Notes: generated from the letters alone by a model not told the origin. 64,000 bases of DNA from Pohlia nutans (GCA_022496805.1 CM040091.1:10778336-10842335), one strand, 5' to 3'. Shown: positions 41,891 through 54,403, counted from the stretch's first letter. Program-made: numbers and translations.

Positions 41891-43364
41891 TTAGAATTGA
41901 TATATCACATGGTTATGATCGATGGCGGCTTGTGTCACGAAAGCCTTCAGTTTGTGGGCGGTATAGTTTGTACATTTGAGGTCGACGGAGGAAATGTATG
42001 ATCGAAGACGTTCTTCCACGGATTGTATGGTGACTTTGAATTGTTGTAGATATGGTGTGGAAGGAGTCTCGTTTTTTAATGCGGTGATGGCCTCAACTAT
42101 AACTTCACCGGTCGGATGATTATCTTGGGATTTAGCTATGGTCATAAGTTGTGCGCTAACCAAACTCTAAATGTGTGGGATCAAGTTGATTTACTTACCA
42201 AGACATGAAACTCTCTTGCGGTTGCTTTAATGTGTGTAGACCGCCGCGTTCAAACATCGGATTTTAAACAGACTGTCGCATCTCCCTAAAAAATCGACTT
42301 CTGCGCGGTTGTAGGTCACTACAAAGACTTTCTTGAGAGAAAGCATTTTGTGTAAAGCAGTTCTAATTTCTAATAGAGAATATTCTATTGTTAATCCTCT
42401 AACTAGAATAAATATAGTATGGGCCTCTGCTGTGTTAAAATTTGAGGGTTTGTCGCTAAAGGACGATATAATGATCAATCTATGTCCAGAATATAGAATA
42501 GGATGGATAAAAGGTACCGTTTAATGGATTCGATGGCGATCGTTATCTCTGACGTCTCAAATTATTTACTGCGTCTTGACACGCCTATAAAGTCGAAATT
42601 GACTCTGGCAATGGAGCAGAGTGAAGTGAGTTTCTAAGAAGTTGTCGGGATGTGTAGCCGGCGGGTATCAGACTTTCAATCTCCATGCTTTGGTAAGCCG
42701 CGGTTGATGGAAAATCGAACTCTTTCTCGACTTTTTCAATAGCATAGTTGAAGTCTTGAAGTTGTAAAGTGAAAATTCGTTCCTCTTTGAGCAAAGCTAT
42801 ACTATTAGAACTGGGTTAAGCAAATTAACTTTAATAAATTCTAGCCAGTTTTTTGTTTGTGGAGAAATTAGAGCTGAGACTGATTCTCTAAAGCGATTAG
42901 CTAGTGATGGACACAAATATGCGAATCGTGCTGAAATGGTCGTTTATACATCAAATTTTTTCTTCATTTCGTTATAACCTAAATCAAAACGAATGACAAT
43001 CAGATGAGTATGTACTTCCTCTATGGGAGTCAATATTTACGCTAAATGAAATTTGTGTAAAGTAATAGAATTGCTTAGAAATTTCATCCGGCTTTCCGGT
43101 AAGATACAGTTGCTAAAGCACATGTGGGAAAGACTGACGATATGAATGGTAGTCTAAGATTTCTGACTCAAACATGCCTAAATTACCTAAGTTAGTGGCT
43201 TTATAGGACAAAAATTCAGCAAGATCTTGTTGTATATTCATGACTCCATGGACAAAGTAAGACAACCAAAGATAATAAGTGAAGTAAGAGAAATTGAGTA
43301 GGTTATGTTGTGCAATTTTAATGAGTTGTGAAATTATATAAAGATTATTCATGATCGAGGACAA
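41891..43364 (-). other. Possible minus-strand gene fragments
   Basis: Four protein-like stretches lie in order on the minus strand: near 43364-43113 (DLAEFLSYKATNLGNLG), near 42890-42801 (ISPQTKNWLEFIKVNLL), 42794-42585 (FTLQLQDFNYAIEKVEKEF) and 42163-41891 (EAITALKNETPSTPYLQQFK). They could be exons of a host gene. I could not confirm splice sites; a GTAAGT...TTTAG pair near 42205-42175 would give a 32-base intron, which is too short. The frame breaks close to 42800, where copy 1 of the duplication enters the window. Confidence 0.3.
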
Positions 43365-45193
43365 TTTGATCTAGCATTATATCAGAAGGCTTAATTTTTC
43401 AGATGACATACTATTTTGAAAAGTAAAAATGTCAGAGAATGTTTAGGACAAACTTGTGAAATCTTGATCTGATAGTTGAGACATAGAGTATTAATGTGTT
43501 AATTTTTGTTTTATTTTATGTTCAATAATTCTTATTGGAATTTAATACATAACATCCGGTGATTTTAAAGTTTTATTGTTGTTCAGAGGTTAACTTTGTG
43601 TTCATTTTTATAGCTACATTTAGAATAAAAATAACATTTTTATTACTCACCAAAATTAATTACAACAAATCATTAAAGACATTCATTAAATTGAATTGAA
43701 ATGTATTCAATTCAATCATTAGAAAACAATAAGAGCAAAAGAAAATTTTCATCTTCTATTTTGAAAATATGAAAAAGAAAAGAAGGGATTTAGTTATTAT
43801 AAATCAGTAATCACAAAATGCGATCAAGCGTCAGAAAAAAAAAAATTATGATTTCAGAATTGGTTTTAATGAAGTTTGTACATCACGTTCTAAACACGAG
43901 AAGCTTACAATTACTGCATCGTATGATTGAAAAAACACGCTTAAGATAGGGTAGGGCGGTTTCGAGTTTGATGACGATTTCCAATATGCATATTTATTAT
44001 TGTATGTTGATACACATGTTAGAGAGTTTTAATTTTTTTTTATTAAACATTGTGTTTACTTCATTTCAAATTTTGAAATAAATTCATAATTATTGAAAAG
44101 CAATTGAAAATCAACTAAATTTAGAATACATATTATATTATAGTTTTGTATATTTGTAAATGTTTAAATTTTTAATGCCACAATTTCTTATTTTAAATAT
44201 AAATCTTGTGATATCACAAGACAGAGTCTTATGCATCAGATTTGTTTAATTTATTGAAATATAGATTAATTTTAAAAAATACATTAAAATAAAATTTTAA
44301 ATATATTTTATATAATAAATATATATACATATGTACAATCTTTCATTATGATATATTGGAGAAAGATTTTTTAAAATAAACTATTGTTTAAATAAATTTT
44401 GCATCTCATGAGTATATTAATGATATTTAAAAATATATTCACGTATATAGAAGAATTATTAAACATTACAGTGTATTTTTATAATTTTTTTTATGATTTG
44501 CTTATAAATTTAAAATAATGATATTATTATTCTTTCGACGATTATAACTGAAAACTGGGTTCATACTCCACGAATATGTGTTGTCAAGGTTAGAAATTAT
44601 CTACAGTAGTTGAGCACTAATCGAGACCCGCATCAAGAATGAGCTCTTTGCATGGAAATGTATTTACAAATCTGTGCAGACCACGTTGACATCTTTTTAT
44701 CTCTCTCATTGACACTGAGACATCGGGTTGTGCTTGCCGGGAAAGTTTCTTTTTTCTCCTGCTTATGGAAACTTTGTTTTAAACACAAAGACCATTATGT
44801 AGATGGGAACATCCAGATCCTGACAATTTAGAAATGTTTTATATCTAACCAATGTTTTTTAGACGTGCAACTCTCTTATCACTTTGTGGTGTTATTAATC
44901 AAATACTTCAAACATTCCTATTTCCATCTGTTCGTTTCTTTCTATTTTAATCGGTTTTTATTTTTGTTAAATATTTTTTTAGCAAGGTTGGGGGATGTAG
45001 GGAATAGAAAGAGCGTATGATTTTTGCGAACTGGTTGGGTGCGCTAATATCGTGAACCGGTTCCAGCCATTGAGTGTGGTAAGAACGAATTGCAGTTTGA
45101 TAGAGCATACAACAAACAACGCAATGTATGGAGTGAACTTCACCCGCTTTAGACCGGGAAAGAAGAAGCGGATCTTTAAGACTAATATGTTTC
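42801..45193. repeat. Duplicated flank, copy 2
   Basis: Matches 1-2392 with one insertion and two substitutions over 2.4 kb. It continues into the second copia element. The left end of the duplication may lie further left or exactly here. Confidence 0.9.
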
Positions 45194-45453
45194 TATTGAG
45201 GTAATTGATGCAACGTAGTATTGCTAGAAGCCAAAGACGTACGGGTGCTAAATAATGGTGTGTGGGAGGAGGGGTTAGGCATGGGCTGATCTCTAGAGTG
45301 TCCTTGTGATGAGTTATCCCATATGGTTTGTCCATGGTGACCTCCTAGTGTACACTACTTAAGGTGGAAGGCCTTTGAGTAAAGATTATCTCTTTCTACG
45401 CATTCCTTGTGTTTGTGTGTGTGTGCCTTGTGCAATCTTCTCTACCTTCAATA
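45194..45453 (+). repeat. 5' LTR of copia copy 2
   Basis: 260 bp, TATTG...CAATA, identical by eye to the 3' LTR of the same element. Confidence 0.92.
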
Positions 45454-45467
45454 GGTTATGGGCCCAC
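45454..45467 (+). promoter_or_regulatory. Primer binding site, copy 2
   Basis: GGTTATGGGCCCAC, the same anticodon-region initiator tRNA-Met type as in copy 1. Confidence 0.75.
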
Positions 45468-46281
45468 TCATGTGTGTTTCATGAGTATTAGATTGCATTT
45501 GTGCAAGTATTTTGAGGTCGGTGCGCAACGGGCGGTTTTGGAGCATTGTTGGAGGTTTTGGAGCTTGTTGAAGCGTTGGTGTTTCTTGGAGGTGTGCATG
45601 GGCTGAAGTTACATGTTGGAGCACTCTCTTTGGTCAATTTCTTCCCTTGATCTCCTTCTTTTCTTTCTTCTATCTCTTCGTTGCGAGTGGAACTTCGTTT
45701 GGTTCAATTGTGAGCATTTGAGTAAATGCAAGTGATTTGTGAGGTGTGAAGGCTCTCGTGGAGGGTCTACCATCTGATCCTAGTGATTAGGCACTTGCTT
45801 TGAGGTGTTGCATGTGTTTCATGCTCTTGGGGTGCTCAAATTTTCATTTGGAGCTAGTTTGTGCACAAAGGTGCGGTTTTGAGCAATTTCAATGCGATTG
45901 GGGTTTTGAGGGACTTGTGTGAGTTCATGTGCATTGAGTGAGTGCTCTTGAAGGACACAAAGGTGTCATTGACGTGCATTGAGTGTTTGGGGACACTAAG
46001 GCGTCATATTGAAGCATTTGGAGTTGTTTTGAGCTCCATTGAGTGATTTGAGGGGTTTTGGTGAGCCTCTTTGCATTTTTGGGTGAGGGTTCTCACATTT
46101 GAGTGTTGGGAGGCGTGTGTGGAGCACAAAAGTGCTGATCTAGTGTTTGGGGTTGTTTTAAACCCATTGGGTGCACAAAGGTGCAATATCAAAGCAAAAA
46201 AAAAAAAAAATCACAAAAACAAAGTTGTGTGTTTGAGTTTGAGGTTTCATTTGTGTGGGGAGGCATACGTAAGTGAGGATC

Positions 46282-49200
46282 ATGGCATCTTTTGAGGGTG
46301 AGGGTCCCAAGGTCGTGGACAAGTTCGATGGGGTGAATTTCCACTTGTGGAAGTTCAAAATGGAGATGGTGATGGCCGAGAAGGAGTTGTGGGAGATTGT
46401 CGAGGGTAGTGAGGAACCTCCTTTCTCTTCTACGGATCCTAGGATCATGCAAGCGTACACGAGGAGGGAGAAGAAGGCATTTGCCATTTTGGCACTCAAC
46501 CTCGCGGATTCGCAACTTGCGCACATTCGTTCGTGCAAGACACCCGCGGAAGCATGGTCCAAGCTTTGCAACATTCACGAAGCGAAAACATTGGCCAACA
46601 TTTTGTTTTTGAGGCGTAAGTTCTTCACCATCAAGATGGGCGAAGAAGATGACATGTTGGCGCACATCAACAAGGTCAAAGCTCTCGCGGATCAACTCAA
46701 CGGTTGCGACGTGTCGGTTACGGATGGTGACATCGTGATGACACTTTTGGAGAGCCTTCCATCATCATACGAGTACCTCATCGTGGCGATGGAGTCAAGA
46801 CCCATTACGGAGCTCACATTGGACTATGTGACCTCACGGTTGTTGCACGAGCTTTCGCGGCGAAAGAAGAACGAGTCTCGAGAAGATGGAGCGGCACTCG
46901 TGGCGAAGCAATCCAAGAATGGAGGCGGTGGGAGCTCAAGCGACAAGGTGTGCTTCTATTGTGGTAAGAAGGGCCACATTGCCAAATTTTGCTTCAAACG
47001 CAAGAGGGATGAGAAAGGGGAGAGTGCAAACAACACTAAAACTCGTGACGATGATGAGTACGCATTTACGGCTAGATATGAGGCAAGCATGAGCGATGGC
47101 ATCGAGGGTGATGCAAGCATGAGTGATGGTATCGAGGGTGATGCAAGCATGAGTGATTGGATTGAGGTTGGTGATGAGTATGCAAACATGGCAAGCAATG
47201 TATCGTGCAATGGTAGTACGAGTGATTGGATTGTTGATTCGGGGGCTACAAGCCACATGTCACCACATAAAACTTGTTTTCATTCGTATGCTCTCATTAA
47301 TCCAAGGAGAGTGATTTTGGGAGATGATACGGTGCTTGAGGCCGTTGGCAAGGGCCAAATTGTTGTAGACACCGAGGTGAGGGGTCGTGTGAAGACAATC
47401 ACTATCCAAGATGTCCTCCACGTTCCCAAACTAACGGCAAATTTACTATCGGTGAGGCAACTAGTGGCAAAGCACTTGAGAGTAGAGTTTAGTGATAAGG
47501 GGTGTTATGTGTTGTCACCGAGTCGAGATGAGGTGGCCATCATTGAAGAACACGAGGGCTTGTACCACATCAAGTTCTCCAAGGTGCATTCGAAGGAATC
47601 GGCGGCGTTGGCGCATTCAAACTTGAAGGACGACAAGTTGGCGTTGTGGCATCGTCGACTTGGCCATTTGAACATCAAGAGTGTGAAGACACTACGCGGC
47701 ATGGTAAGCGGTATGGATCTTCATCAATTGAAAGTGGATGCTTCTACATTCACGTGTGAAGGTTGCATTGAAGGCAAGCAACAACGGTTGCCATTTGCGG
47801 GTGAAGGGGCGACACGGGCCACAAAAGTTTTGGAGATCGTGCATTCGGATGTGTGTGGCCCCATGAAGACCACATCGATGGGAGGTTGCAAGTACTTTGT
47901 GACCTTCATCGATGATTTTTCAAGGAAGATATGGCTCTACCCTATCAAAGCCAAGAGTGAGTGCTTTGAGAAGTTCAAAGAGTTCAAGACATTGGTGGAG
48001 AACCAATCCGAGTTGAAGATCAAGGTGTTTCGGTCGGACAATGGCGGCGAGTACATGTCCAAGAAATTTGACGAGCTTTTGAAGAATGAAGGCATCGCAC
48101 GCCAAACTTCGGCCCCGTACACGCCTCAACAAAATGGAGTTGCGGAGCGCGCAAATCGCACCATTGTAGAGATGGCGAGGAGCATGTTGCACGCTCAAAA
48201 CTTGAAGTTGGACCTTTGGGCGGAAGCGGTGGTGAATGCGGTATACACACGCAATCGGTGTCCAACAAGCGCGGTTGAAGGCATGACGCCGGAGCAAGCG
48301 TGGAGTGGGAGGCAACCATGTGTTGCACACATGCGCATCTTCGGATGCATTGCATATGCGAAGGTTCCCGACGAACGGAGGACGAAACTCGAGGCTAAGG
48401 CCTTGAAATGTGTGTTTCTTGGGTATTGTGAAGGTACCAAGGCGTATAGACTCATGTCGGTGGACACGAGGAAGATCATTCGGTCACGTGATGTGACATT
48501 TTGTGAGGAGTCTACGATGGAGGCTCCTTTGGAGGTTGGTCCAAGTGGGAGTAGTGGAGACGTTTTGGTGGACACACCCTCCAAGTCTCCTAGTGTTGTT
48601 GATGTAGGTGATGAGGACGGTGATGACGAAGCTGGCGACACGGAGGTTGTTGAAGCGCCATCGAGCTCAAAGGCCAAGAATGGCGCAAAGGGCACGCAAG
48701 AGGAGCAAGTTTCTTCAAGCGAGCGGCGGTACCCCGAGAGATCGCGCAAGCCACCTGGAGAATGGTGGAAGAACCACATCTTCCCTCAAGTGGAGGACGA
48801 GCATGCGAATGTGGCATTATCGGATGGTCCATTGACCATTCGAGAAGCCATGCAAGGTGAGGATGCGGTCAAGTGGGAGCGCGCCATGCAAGAGGAGTAC
48901 GACTCTCTAATTGCTAACGGTACGTGGCAATTAACTCCCATTCCAAAGGATCGCAACCCCATTGGTTGCAAATGGGTGTTTCGGACAAAGAGGGATGTTT
49001 CGGGTATTGTTGTGCGTCACAAGGCAAGATTAGTAGCCAAGGGGTTCGCGCAAGTGCATGGGGTGGACTTTCACGAGACATTTGCTCCCGTGGCCAAGTT
49101 CACCACCATTCGATGCATTCTTGCCATTGGAGCGGCCTTGGACTTGGAGATGCATCAAATGGATGTGAAGACCGCATTTTTGAATGGCGATTTGGAGGAG

Positions 49201-50427
49201 GACATCTACATGGTGCAACCTGAGGGGTTTGTGCAACAAGGTAATGAGCACCTTGTGTGTAAGTTGCAAAAATCATTGTATGGGTTGAAACAATCTCCAA
49301 GAGCGTGGTACCAAAAGATTGACACGTTCTTGCTTGCACACGGGTTTACTAGGAGCATTGCGGATCATAGTCTCTACTTCATGCAAGAGGGGCAACATGT
49401 GGTGATTGTGATCATATATGTTGATGATTTGATCATTCTTGCAAGCCTCATGAGTTTAATGAATGCATTAAAAGGCATGCTTGAGAGAGAGTACGAGATG
49501 AGTGATCTTGGAGAATTGCACTTTTGTCTTGGTGTTGAGTTTGTGCGTGATAGGGCTACACGCACTATCACCATGAGTCAAGGCAAGTATGTGATGGACG
49601 TGCTCAAGAGATTCGGGATGGAGGATTGTAAGCCCGTGGCAACACCATTGGATGCAAACTCCAAGCTCGTCAAGCTTTCGGAGGAGGAGTATGCGATGGA
49701 GGCTAAATCGATGGCGGAGGTGCCATACAAGCAAGCGGTGGGGTCGTTGATGTATGCGATGATTGCGACACGGCCCGACCTTGCGTATCCAATTAGCGTG
49801 GTGAGTCAACACATGGCGAGACCGGGCTCGATGCATTGGATGACGGTCAAGAGGATCATGCGTTATTTGAGGGGCACAAGCGATGTGAAGTTGTGTCTTG
49901 GAGGCAAAGACATTGTGTTGAGCGGCTATTGTGACGCGGACTACGCGGGAGACACGAGCGATCGAAGATCGACAACGGGCTACATGTTCAAGGTCGGATC
50001 GGGAGCGGTGTCGTGGAATAGCAAGCGGCAACAAACCACGGCGACATCAACGGTGGAGGCCGAGTACATGGCTACGAGCCATGCCACGAAGGAGGCCATT
50101 TGGTTGAGGCAACTAATGGTGGATGTGGGTTGCACACAAGGTGAGGCTACAACGATTATGTGTGACAACCAAGGGTGCATTTCACTTGCAAAGAACCCTA
50201 CACATCATTCACGCACGAAGCACATTGATGTGCAATACCACTTCATTCGGGAGAAGTTGGAATTGGGAGTTATACATTTGGAGTATTGCCCAACGGAGCA
50301 CATGGTGGCGGATGTGCTCACAAAGGGTCTTTGTAGAGACCGACACCAACGATTAGTAATAGCATTTGGACTTAGAGGCTTTGGCTCTACGCAAAGTGGG
50401 AGTATTGAGGTAATTGATGCAACGTAG
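46282..50427 (+). CDS. Copia gag-pol polyprotein (intact), copy 2
   Basis: 1381 codons from ATG 46282. It appears identical to copy 1 except for Lys instead of Glu at residue 196 (base 46867), just before the zinc knuckle. It contains gag with the CCHC knuckle, the DSGA protease, integrase (HHCC, D-D-35-E), reverse transcriptase (YVDD) and RNase H. The stop codon lies 25 bases inside the 3' LTR. The preceding untranslated leader is 45468-46281. With matching LTRs and intact catalytic motifs it could be active. Confidence 0.96.
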   Translation: MASFEGEGPKVVDKFDGVNFHLWKFKMEMVMAEKELWEIVEGSEEPPFSSTDPRIMQAYTRREKKAFAILALNLADSQLAHIRSCKTPAEAWSKLCNIHEAKTLANILFLRRKFFTIKMGEEDDMLAHINKVKALADQLNGCDVSVTDGDIVMTLLESLPSSYEYLIVAMESRPITELTLDYVTSRLLHELSRRKKNESREDGAALVAKQSKNGGGGSSSDKVCFYCGKKGHIAKFCFKRKRDEKGESANNTKTRDDDEYAFTARYEASMSDGIEGDASMSDGIEGDASMSDWIEVGDEYANMASNVSCNGSTSDWIVDSGATSHMSPHKTCFHSYALINPRRVILGDDTVLEAVGKGQIVVDTEVRGRVKTITIQDVLHVPKLTANLLSVRQLVAKHLRVEFSDKGCYVLSPSRDEVAIIEEHEGLYHIKFSKVHSKESAALAHSNLKDDKLALWHRRLGHLNIKSVKTLRGMVSGMDLHQLKVDASTFTCEGCIEGKQQRLPFAGEGATRATKVLEIVHSDVCGPMKTTSMGGCKYFVTFIDDFSRKIWLYPIKAKSECFEKFKEFKTLVENQSELKIKVFRSDNGGEYMSKKFDELLKNEGIARQTSAPYTPQQNGVAERANRTIVEMARSMLHAQNLKLDLWAEAVVNAVYTRNRCPTSAVEGMTPEQAWSGRQPCVAHMRIFGCIAYAKVPDERRTKLEAKALKCVFLGYCEGTKAYRLMSVDTRKIIRSRDVTFCEESTMEAPLEVGPSGSSGDVLVDTPSKSPSVVDVGDEDGDDEAGDTEVVEAPSSSKAKNGAKGTQEEQVSSSERRYPERSRKPPGEWWKNHIFPQVEDEHANVALSDGPLTIREAMQGEDAVKWERAMQEEYDSLIANGTWQLTPIPKDRNPIGCKWVFRTKRDVSGIVVRHKARLVAKGFAQVHGVDFHETFAPVAKFTTIRCILAIGAALDLEMHQMDVKTAFLNGDLEEDIYMVQPEGFVQQGNEHLVCKLQKSLYGLKQSPRAWYQKIDTFLLAHGFTRSIADHSLYFMQEGQHVVIVIIYVDDLIILASLMSLMNALKGMLEREYEMSDLGELHFCLGVEFVRDRATRTITMSQGKYVMDVLKRFGMEDCKPVATPLDANSKLVKLSEEEYAMEAKSMAEVPYKQAVGSLMYAMIATRPDLAYPISVVSQHMARPGSMHWMTVKRIMRYLRGTSDVKLCLGGKDIVLSGYCDADYAGDTSDRRSTTGYMFKVGSGAVSWNSKRQQTTATSTVEAEYMATSHATKEAIWLRQLMVDVGCTQGEATTIMCDNQGCISLAKNPTHHSRTKHIDVQYHFIREKLELGVIHLEYCPTEHMVADVLTKGLCRDRHQRLVIAFGLRGFGSTQSGSIEVIDAT

Positions 50428-50662
50428 TATTGCTAGAAGCCAAAGACGTACGGGTGCTAAATAATGGTGTGTGGGAGGAGGGGTTAGGCATGGGCTGATC
50501 TCTAGAGTGTCCTTGTGATGAGTTATCCCATATGGTTTGTCCATGGTGACCTCCTAGTGTACACTACTTAAGGTGGAAGGCCTTTGAGTAAAGATTATCT
50601 CTTTCTACGCATTCCTTGTGTTTGTGTGTGTGTGCCTTGTGCAATCTTCTCTACCTTCAATA
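50403..50662 (+). repeat. 3' LTR of copia copy 2
   Basis: 260 bp, preceded by the polypurine tract AAAGTGGGAG (50393-50402) and followed by the target duplication GTTTC. Confidence 0.92.
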
Positions 50663-50667
50663 GTTTC

Positions 50668-52650
50668 GCGCATAAGTAGATGGGGACATGTTGAAGCTAT
50701 TCAACATGCTTTGTACCGCCTTTATTCCCTCTTTAATGCAGTCACAAAATCCTCATCTGATCTTAGAGCTAATCCTTACCATTAATTTTTTTAAGTTAAC
50801 ACTAATGATAAATTCTATACTTTTTCCCACTTAGAGAATTATGTGCTATGATGTATATGGATTCATGAAATGGATTCAAATCTATAGTTTGCAATGACTA
50901 AAAAATGTACACTAATATAATTACTCTTTTATCATTGTTTTACCCGGCCTAAATTGATTAAGCTTCGAGTGGCCTCTTTGAGCACGACACTAATCCTACT
51001 TAAAGCAGGTTTAGGTTGTCTTGCTTAGTCTACTTCTAATTGCTTAGTTCAGCTACTGGTGCTTAGTGGTGTGCTTAATGCGGTTAGCTAGATTAGAACT
51101 TCTAGTAGTCGGCTCAGTTAAGGGCTTACAACGCTTAGTGCTGCTGGTATTCGCCTTAGTTTAGAGTTTACGGTGCTTAGTCCGGTTGGTAGTGTGTTTA
51201 TGCTGCTGTGAACTTAGTCTCACTGTGTGCTTAGTGTCGCTGCGTGCTTAATGCTGCTCTTGGTTTGATTAGTGCCTAAACTGTGCTTAGTGCTATTGTT
51301 GTAATATCAGATCTAATGTGGGCGTTGGATTGTGCGTTGTGCGAAGGGCAGTTTGATATAGTGGCATCGCATGCTCTAATTGATCATGTCTTTGAATTTG
51401 TAGTGTTATCAACAAATCCATGGACTATCTATGAGCGGCGCCATGTTAATCGATTTGCACTACTGCAGCTGGCGTGCATCTGAAAGCTATGGAATTGGGC
51501 GATCAAGAATCGCATGGAGTATGCAGCTCTTCGTGTTACATCGTATGTTCATGTGATAGCAACTCCAAATTCTTGGATCACTTCGCACGGCTGGAGCTGG
51601 CTGGATGTGTTTGATGTAGTTGTTGATTTCTTTACAAAATCATAGAATTTATGGGACTGATTGCCGGATAGTTTGCGCAATACGCCTTTACACGAACTTT
51701 TTGACTATATGCTTGGATGTTTAGAGGTCTTATTGAGGAGCGGTTGGAATGCAGAAATAGTCATTTTATTAGAAAATGACATGGTGCTGCTTATAACTGT
51801 TACTCCAGCTCAACGCGCATATTCCAAACGGTAACTCTAAAACCTCTGCTCGCAATCTCTGATTTTTTCGAGGTGGTTGCGGATTTTAAAAGTTTTCCAC
51901 TTCAGTTTTCTATGGAGTTCAGAAGGATCTCTTATTTATGATCGTCTTTACAAGTTTAGAGCCATCCAGGACGCAACAACGAGGAGTATAATCTCGAGGA
52001 CAGTATATAGATCTTAGTTGAGGGGTGTGTTTGTGAACACACACTAGTTTTTCTTTTTGACATGTGTTGTTCGCTTTCTTACTTCAGTAGGTTGAAGTAA
52101 TGATAAACACAAGGCATTAGTTTAATAATCTAAACCATAGTCCTTGTAATCAATGAAGTAATGTATTTGTGTGTTGTCTTGTAAACAATGACGACCAGTA
52201 GAGATGTTTAGTCTTAATTGTACATTGTCGTCTTTTTGGATGCTAAAACCCTGGAATTGTAGGGGTCGTAACTTGTAAGTGATGCTTGTGTAATACCGGT
52301 TTTTGTATGAATCTTAGTTTCACGCCACAACATTCATAATTGTTGTGTTTTAGTAATCATGTGATATTGTCGTTGTCGTTTGTGTACACTGCGAAGAATG
52401 CAGGAAAAAAATTTCCAACTACCTATTATAAGTAATAAAAGGTACCCTATAACACGTTGACTCAAAACTTAAACTTACCCTAAGCTCCTACTTTAATAAT
52501 GCATATTAGAAAATTATGTAATAATAGCCCCTTGAAAAAACATTGAAGACAACGTAATAGTCCACCATAAAATACCCCGTGTTCGCACCTATCCCCTTAT
52601 TTTTCATGAAGAGTGACCCCCCTGAGTAGAGAAGAGGTTTAGTCGACATA
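50668..52650. other. Intergenic; degenerate GCTTAGTG motif cluster at 50990-51300
   Basis: Over ten copies of GCTTAG(T/A) at irregular spacing of 20-40 bases, often followed by GCTGCT or CGGTT. Outside that cluster I see nothing. The frame at 51283-51483 is not convincing. Confidence 0.5.
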
Positions 52651-52654
52651 AGTA

Positions 52655-53013
52655 ACACGCAATTCGCTATTTATGCACTTGGCCAAGTGCGTTCATTTCA
52701 TAAGCATATTTGACTTTAAAAGAAGTTGGTTAAACAGTTCTCTAAAAAACATCAATGTTGTCTTTCTTCAATTCATCACATTGTAAACAAATACTTATTT
52801 TAATAATTTTTTATTCTCATCTTTATCTTTTCTTTTTTATCTTGATTTCTTTCTTGTCTTCTTCTTCTCTCCCTCTTGTCTTTCTTCTTGTCTTCCTTTT
52901 TGTCTTCGTTGTCTTTGTATTCTTCTACTTTTTCTTCAGTTGTGCCTGCTGAACCCTAAACAATGGGAACAAATCCAAAAAAACAAAAAAAAAACAAAAA
53001 ACAAAAGTAAAAT

Positions 53014-53102
<89 letters not shown>

Positions 53103-54215
53103 GGTTGACCATGTGGTGCTCCTGAACCCTAAATGGCAGTCGCCAAAAATAAATAAATAAATAAAAATTCCTTTTTCTTGGCAGAAGGGTGCTACTGAAC
53201 TGTAAATGGGAATCGCCAATTATTATTATTTATTATTATTATTATTAGTATTATTGACTTTTTGAAATTTTCTTTTTTTAGACTGTGGTGCGTGGCCGTG
53301 CACCCTAAAACCCTCTCATCTCCCTCATTTCTATCTTCAACTCCCTCTTCATCCCTCCCCTCTACTCATATACCGTACTAGGAAGGCAGAGTCGACACGT
53401 AAATGTCGAATAAATAAAAAATAAATGTTCAAAAAGTGGAGGTCGACACTCTCAAAAATAATTATCAAAAATTAGACTATTAATACCTAACACTGAATTT
53501 ATCAAGCAGCTAAACGTTTTTTTTTTTTTGTTTTTTGTCTACTATTTTTGTTAACTTCATTTTTGTTGATTTCGACAAGATACTTAAAAAATTTATTTTA
53601 TTTTTTGGAATTTTTTTTCGGAATTTTTTTCTGCCGACCCTGCCTTCCTAGTACGGTATATAGGGGAGAGATGAGGGGAGAGAGAGGGAGTGAAGTGAGA
53701 CCCCAGTCTAAAAATAGATTTTAATAAAAATCAAAAAATATATATATAATAAAAAAAATTGTGGCGGCTGCCATTTAGGGTTCAGGAGCACCCCGCGGCC
53801 AACTAAATATAAATATAAATAAATAAAAATATAAATAAAAATTGTTTTTATTTATTTTTTGTTTTTTGGATTTGCTCCCATTATTTAGGGTTTAGCAGCC
53901 ACAACTGTAGAAAAAGTAGAAGAAAATAAAGACAACGAAGACAAAAAGGAAGACAAAAAGAAAGACAAAAAGAAGACAAGAAAAAAGACAAGAGGGAGAC
54001 AAGAAAGAAGACAAAAAAAAAATCAAGATAAAAAAGAAAAGATAAAGATGAGAATAAAAAATAATTAAAATAATTATTTGTTTACAATGTGAGGGATTGA
54101 AAAAGATAATAATCCGCGGTTTATTTTAAAAAAAATTAGACAGAAACAATTATGTGCTCGGGGACCAAATGTATGATTATATGGCCAAGTGCGTAAACAG
54201 CGAATTATGTGTTAA
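52655..54215. mobile_element. Foldback element with long inverted arms
   Basis: The left arm (about 52655-53395) and right arm (about 53640-54215) are reverse complements: ACACGCAATTCGCTATTTATGC against the complement near 54190; CTTCTTGTCTTCCTTTTTGTC (52888-52910) against GACAAAAAGGAAGACAAAAAG (53938 on); TACCGTACTAGGAAGGCAG (53371) against CTGCCTTCCTAGTACGGTA (53640). The central loop is about 240 bp. Arm lengths differ because of a TA microsatellite in the left arm. No protein is encoded; a transcript would form a long hairpin. Confidence 0.85.
53018..53098. repeat. TA microsatellite
   Basis: About 40 TA units inside the left foldback arm. Tyr/Ile frames across it are artefacts. Confidence 0.95.
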
Positions 54216-54403
54216 GTGTAGATATGAAAGACAGCCTTTAGGCTTTTGCAAGCTTGTGACCTCCAAAGACATACAAGGTATTAAGCTACTAATACAAAAA
54301 TCAATACTAAATAAGAATGGTAGACATAGTAACCAAGAGACTCAAGTAACAAAAGCTTAAGCAGGATACTAGGACATTCATTACTCCCATTCTTAATTCA
54401 TTA

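Larger units (their letters stand above)
45194..50662 (+). mobile_element. Ty1/copia LTR retrotransposon, copy 2 (intact, with target duplication)
   Basis: Same organisation as copy 1. The LTRs (45194-45453 and 50403-50662) appear identical over 260 bp. GTTTC stands on both sides (45189-45193 and 50663-50667), a proper 5-base target duplication. Together with the intact gag-pol frame this indicates recent insertion. Confidence 0.96.

Noticed and set aside
42175..42210. Intron with GTAAGT donor and TTTAG acceptor on the minus strand
   Set aside because: It would be only 32 bases long, and the frame upstream meets a stop soon after; not credible without RNA evidence.
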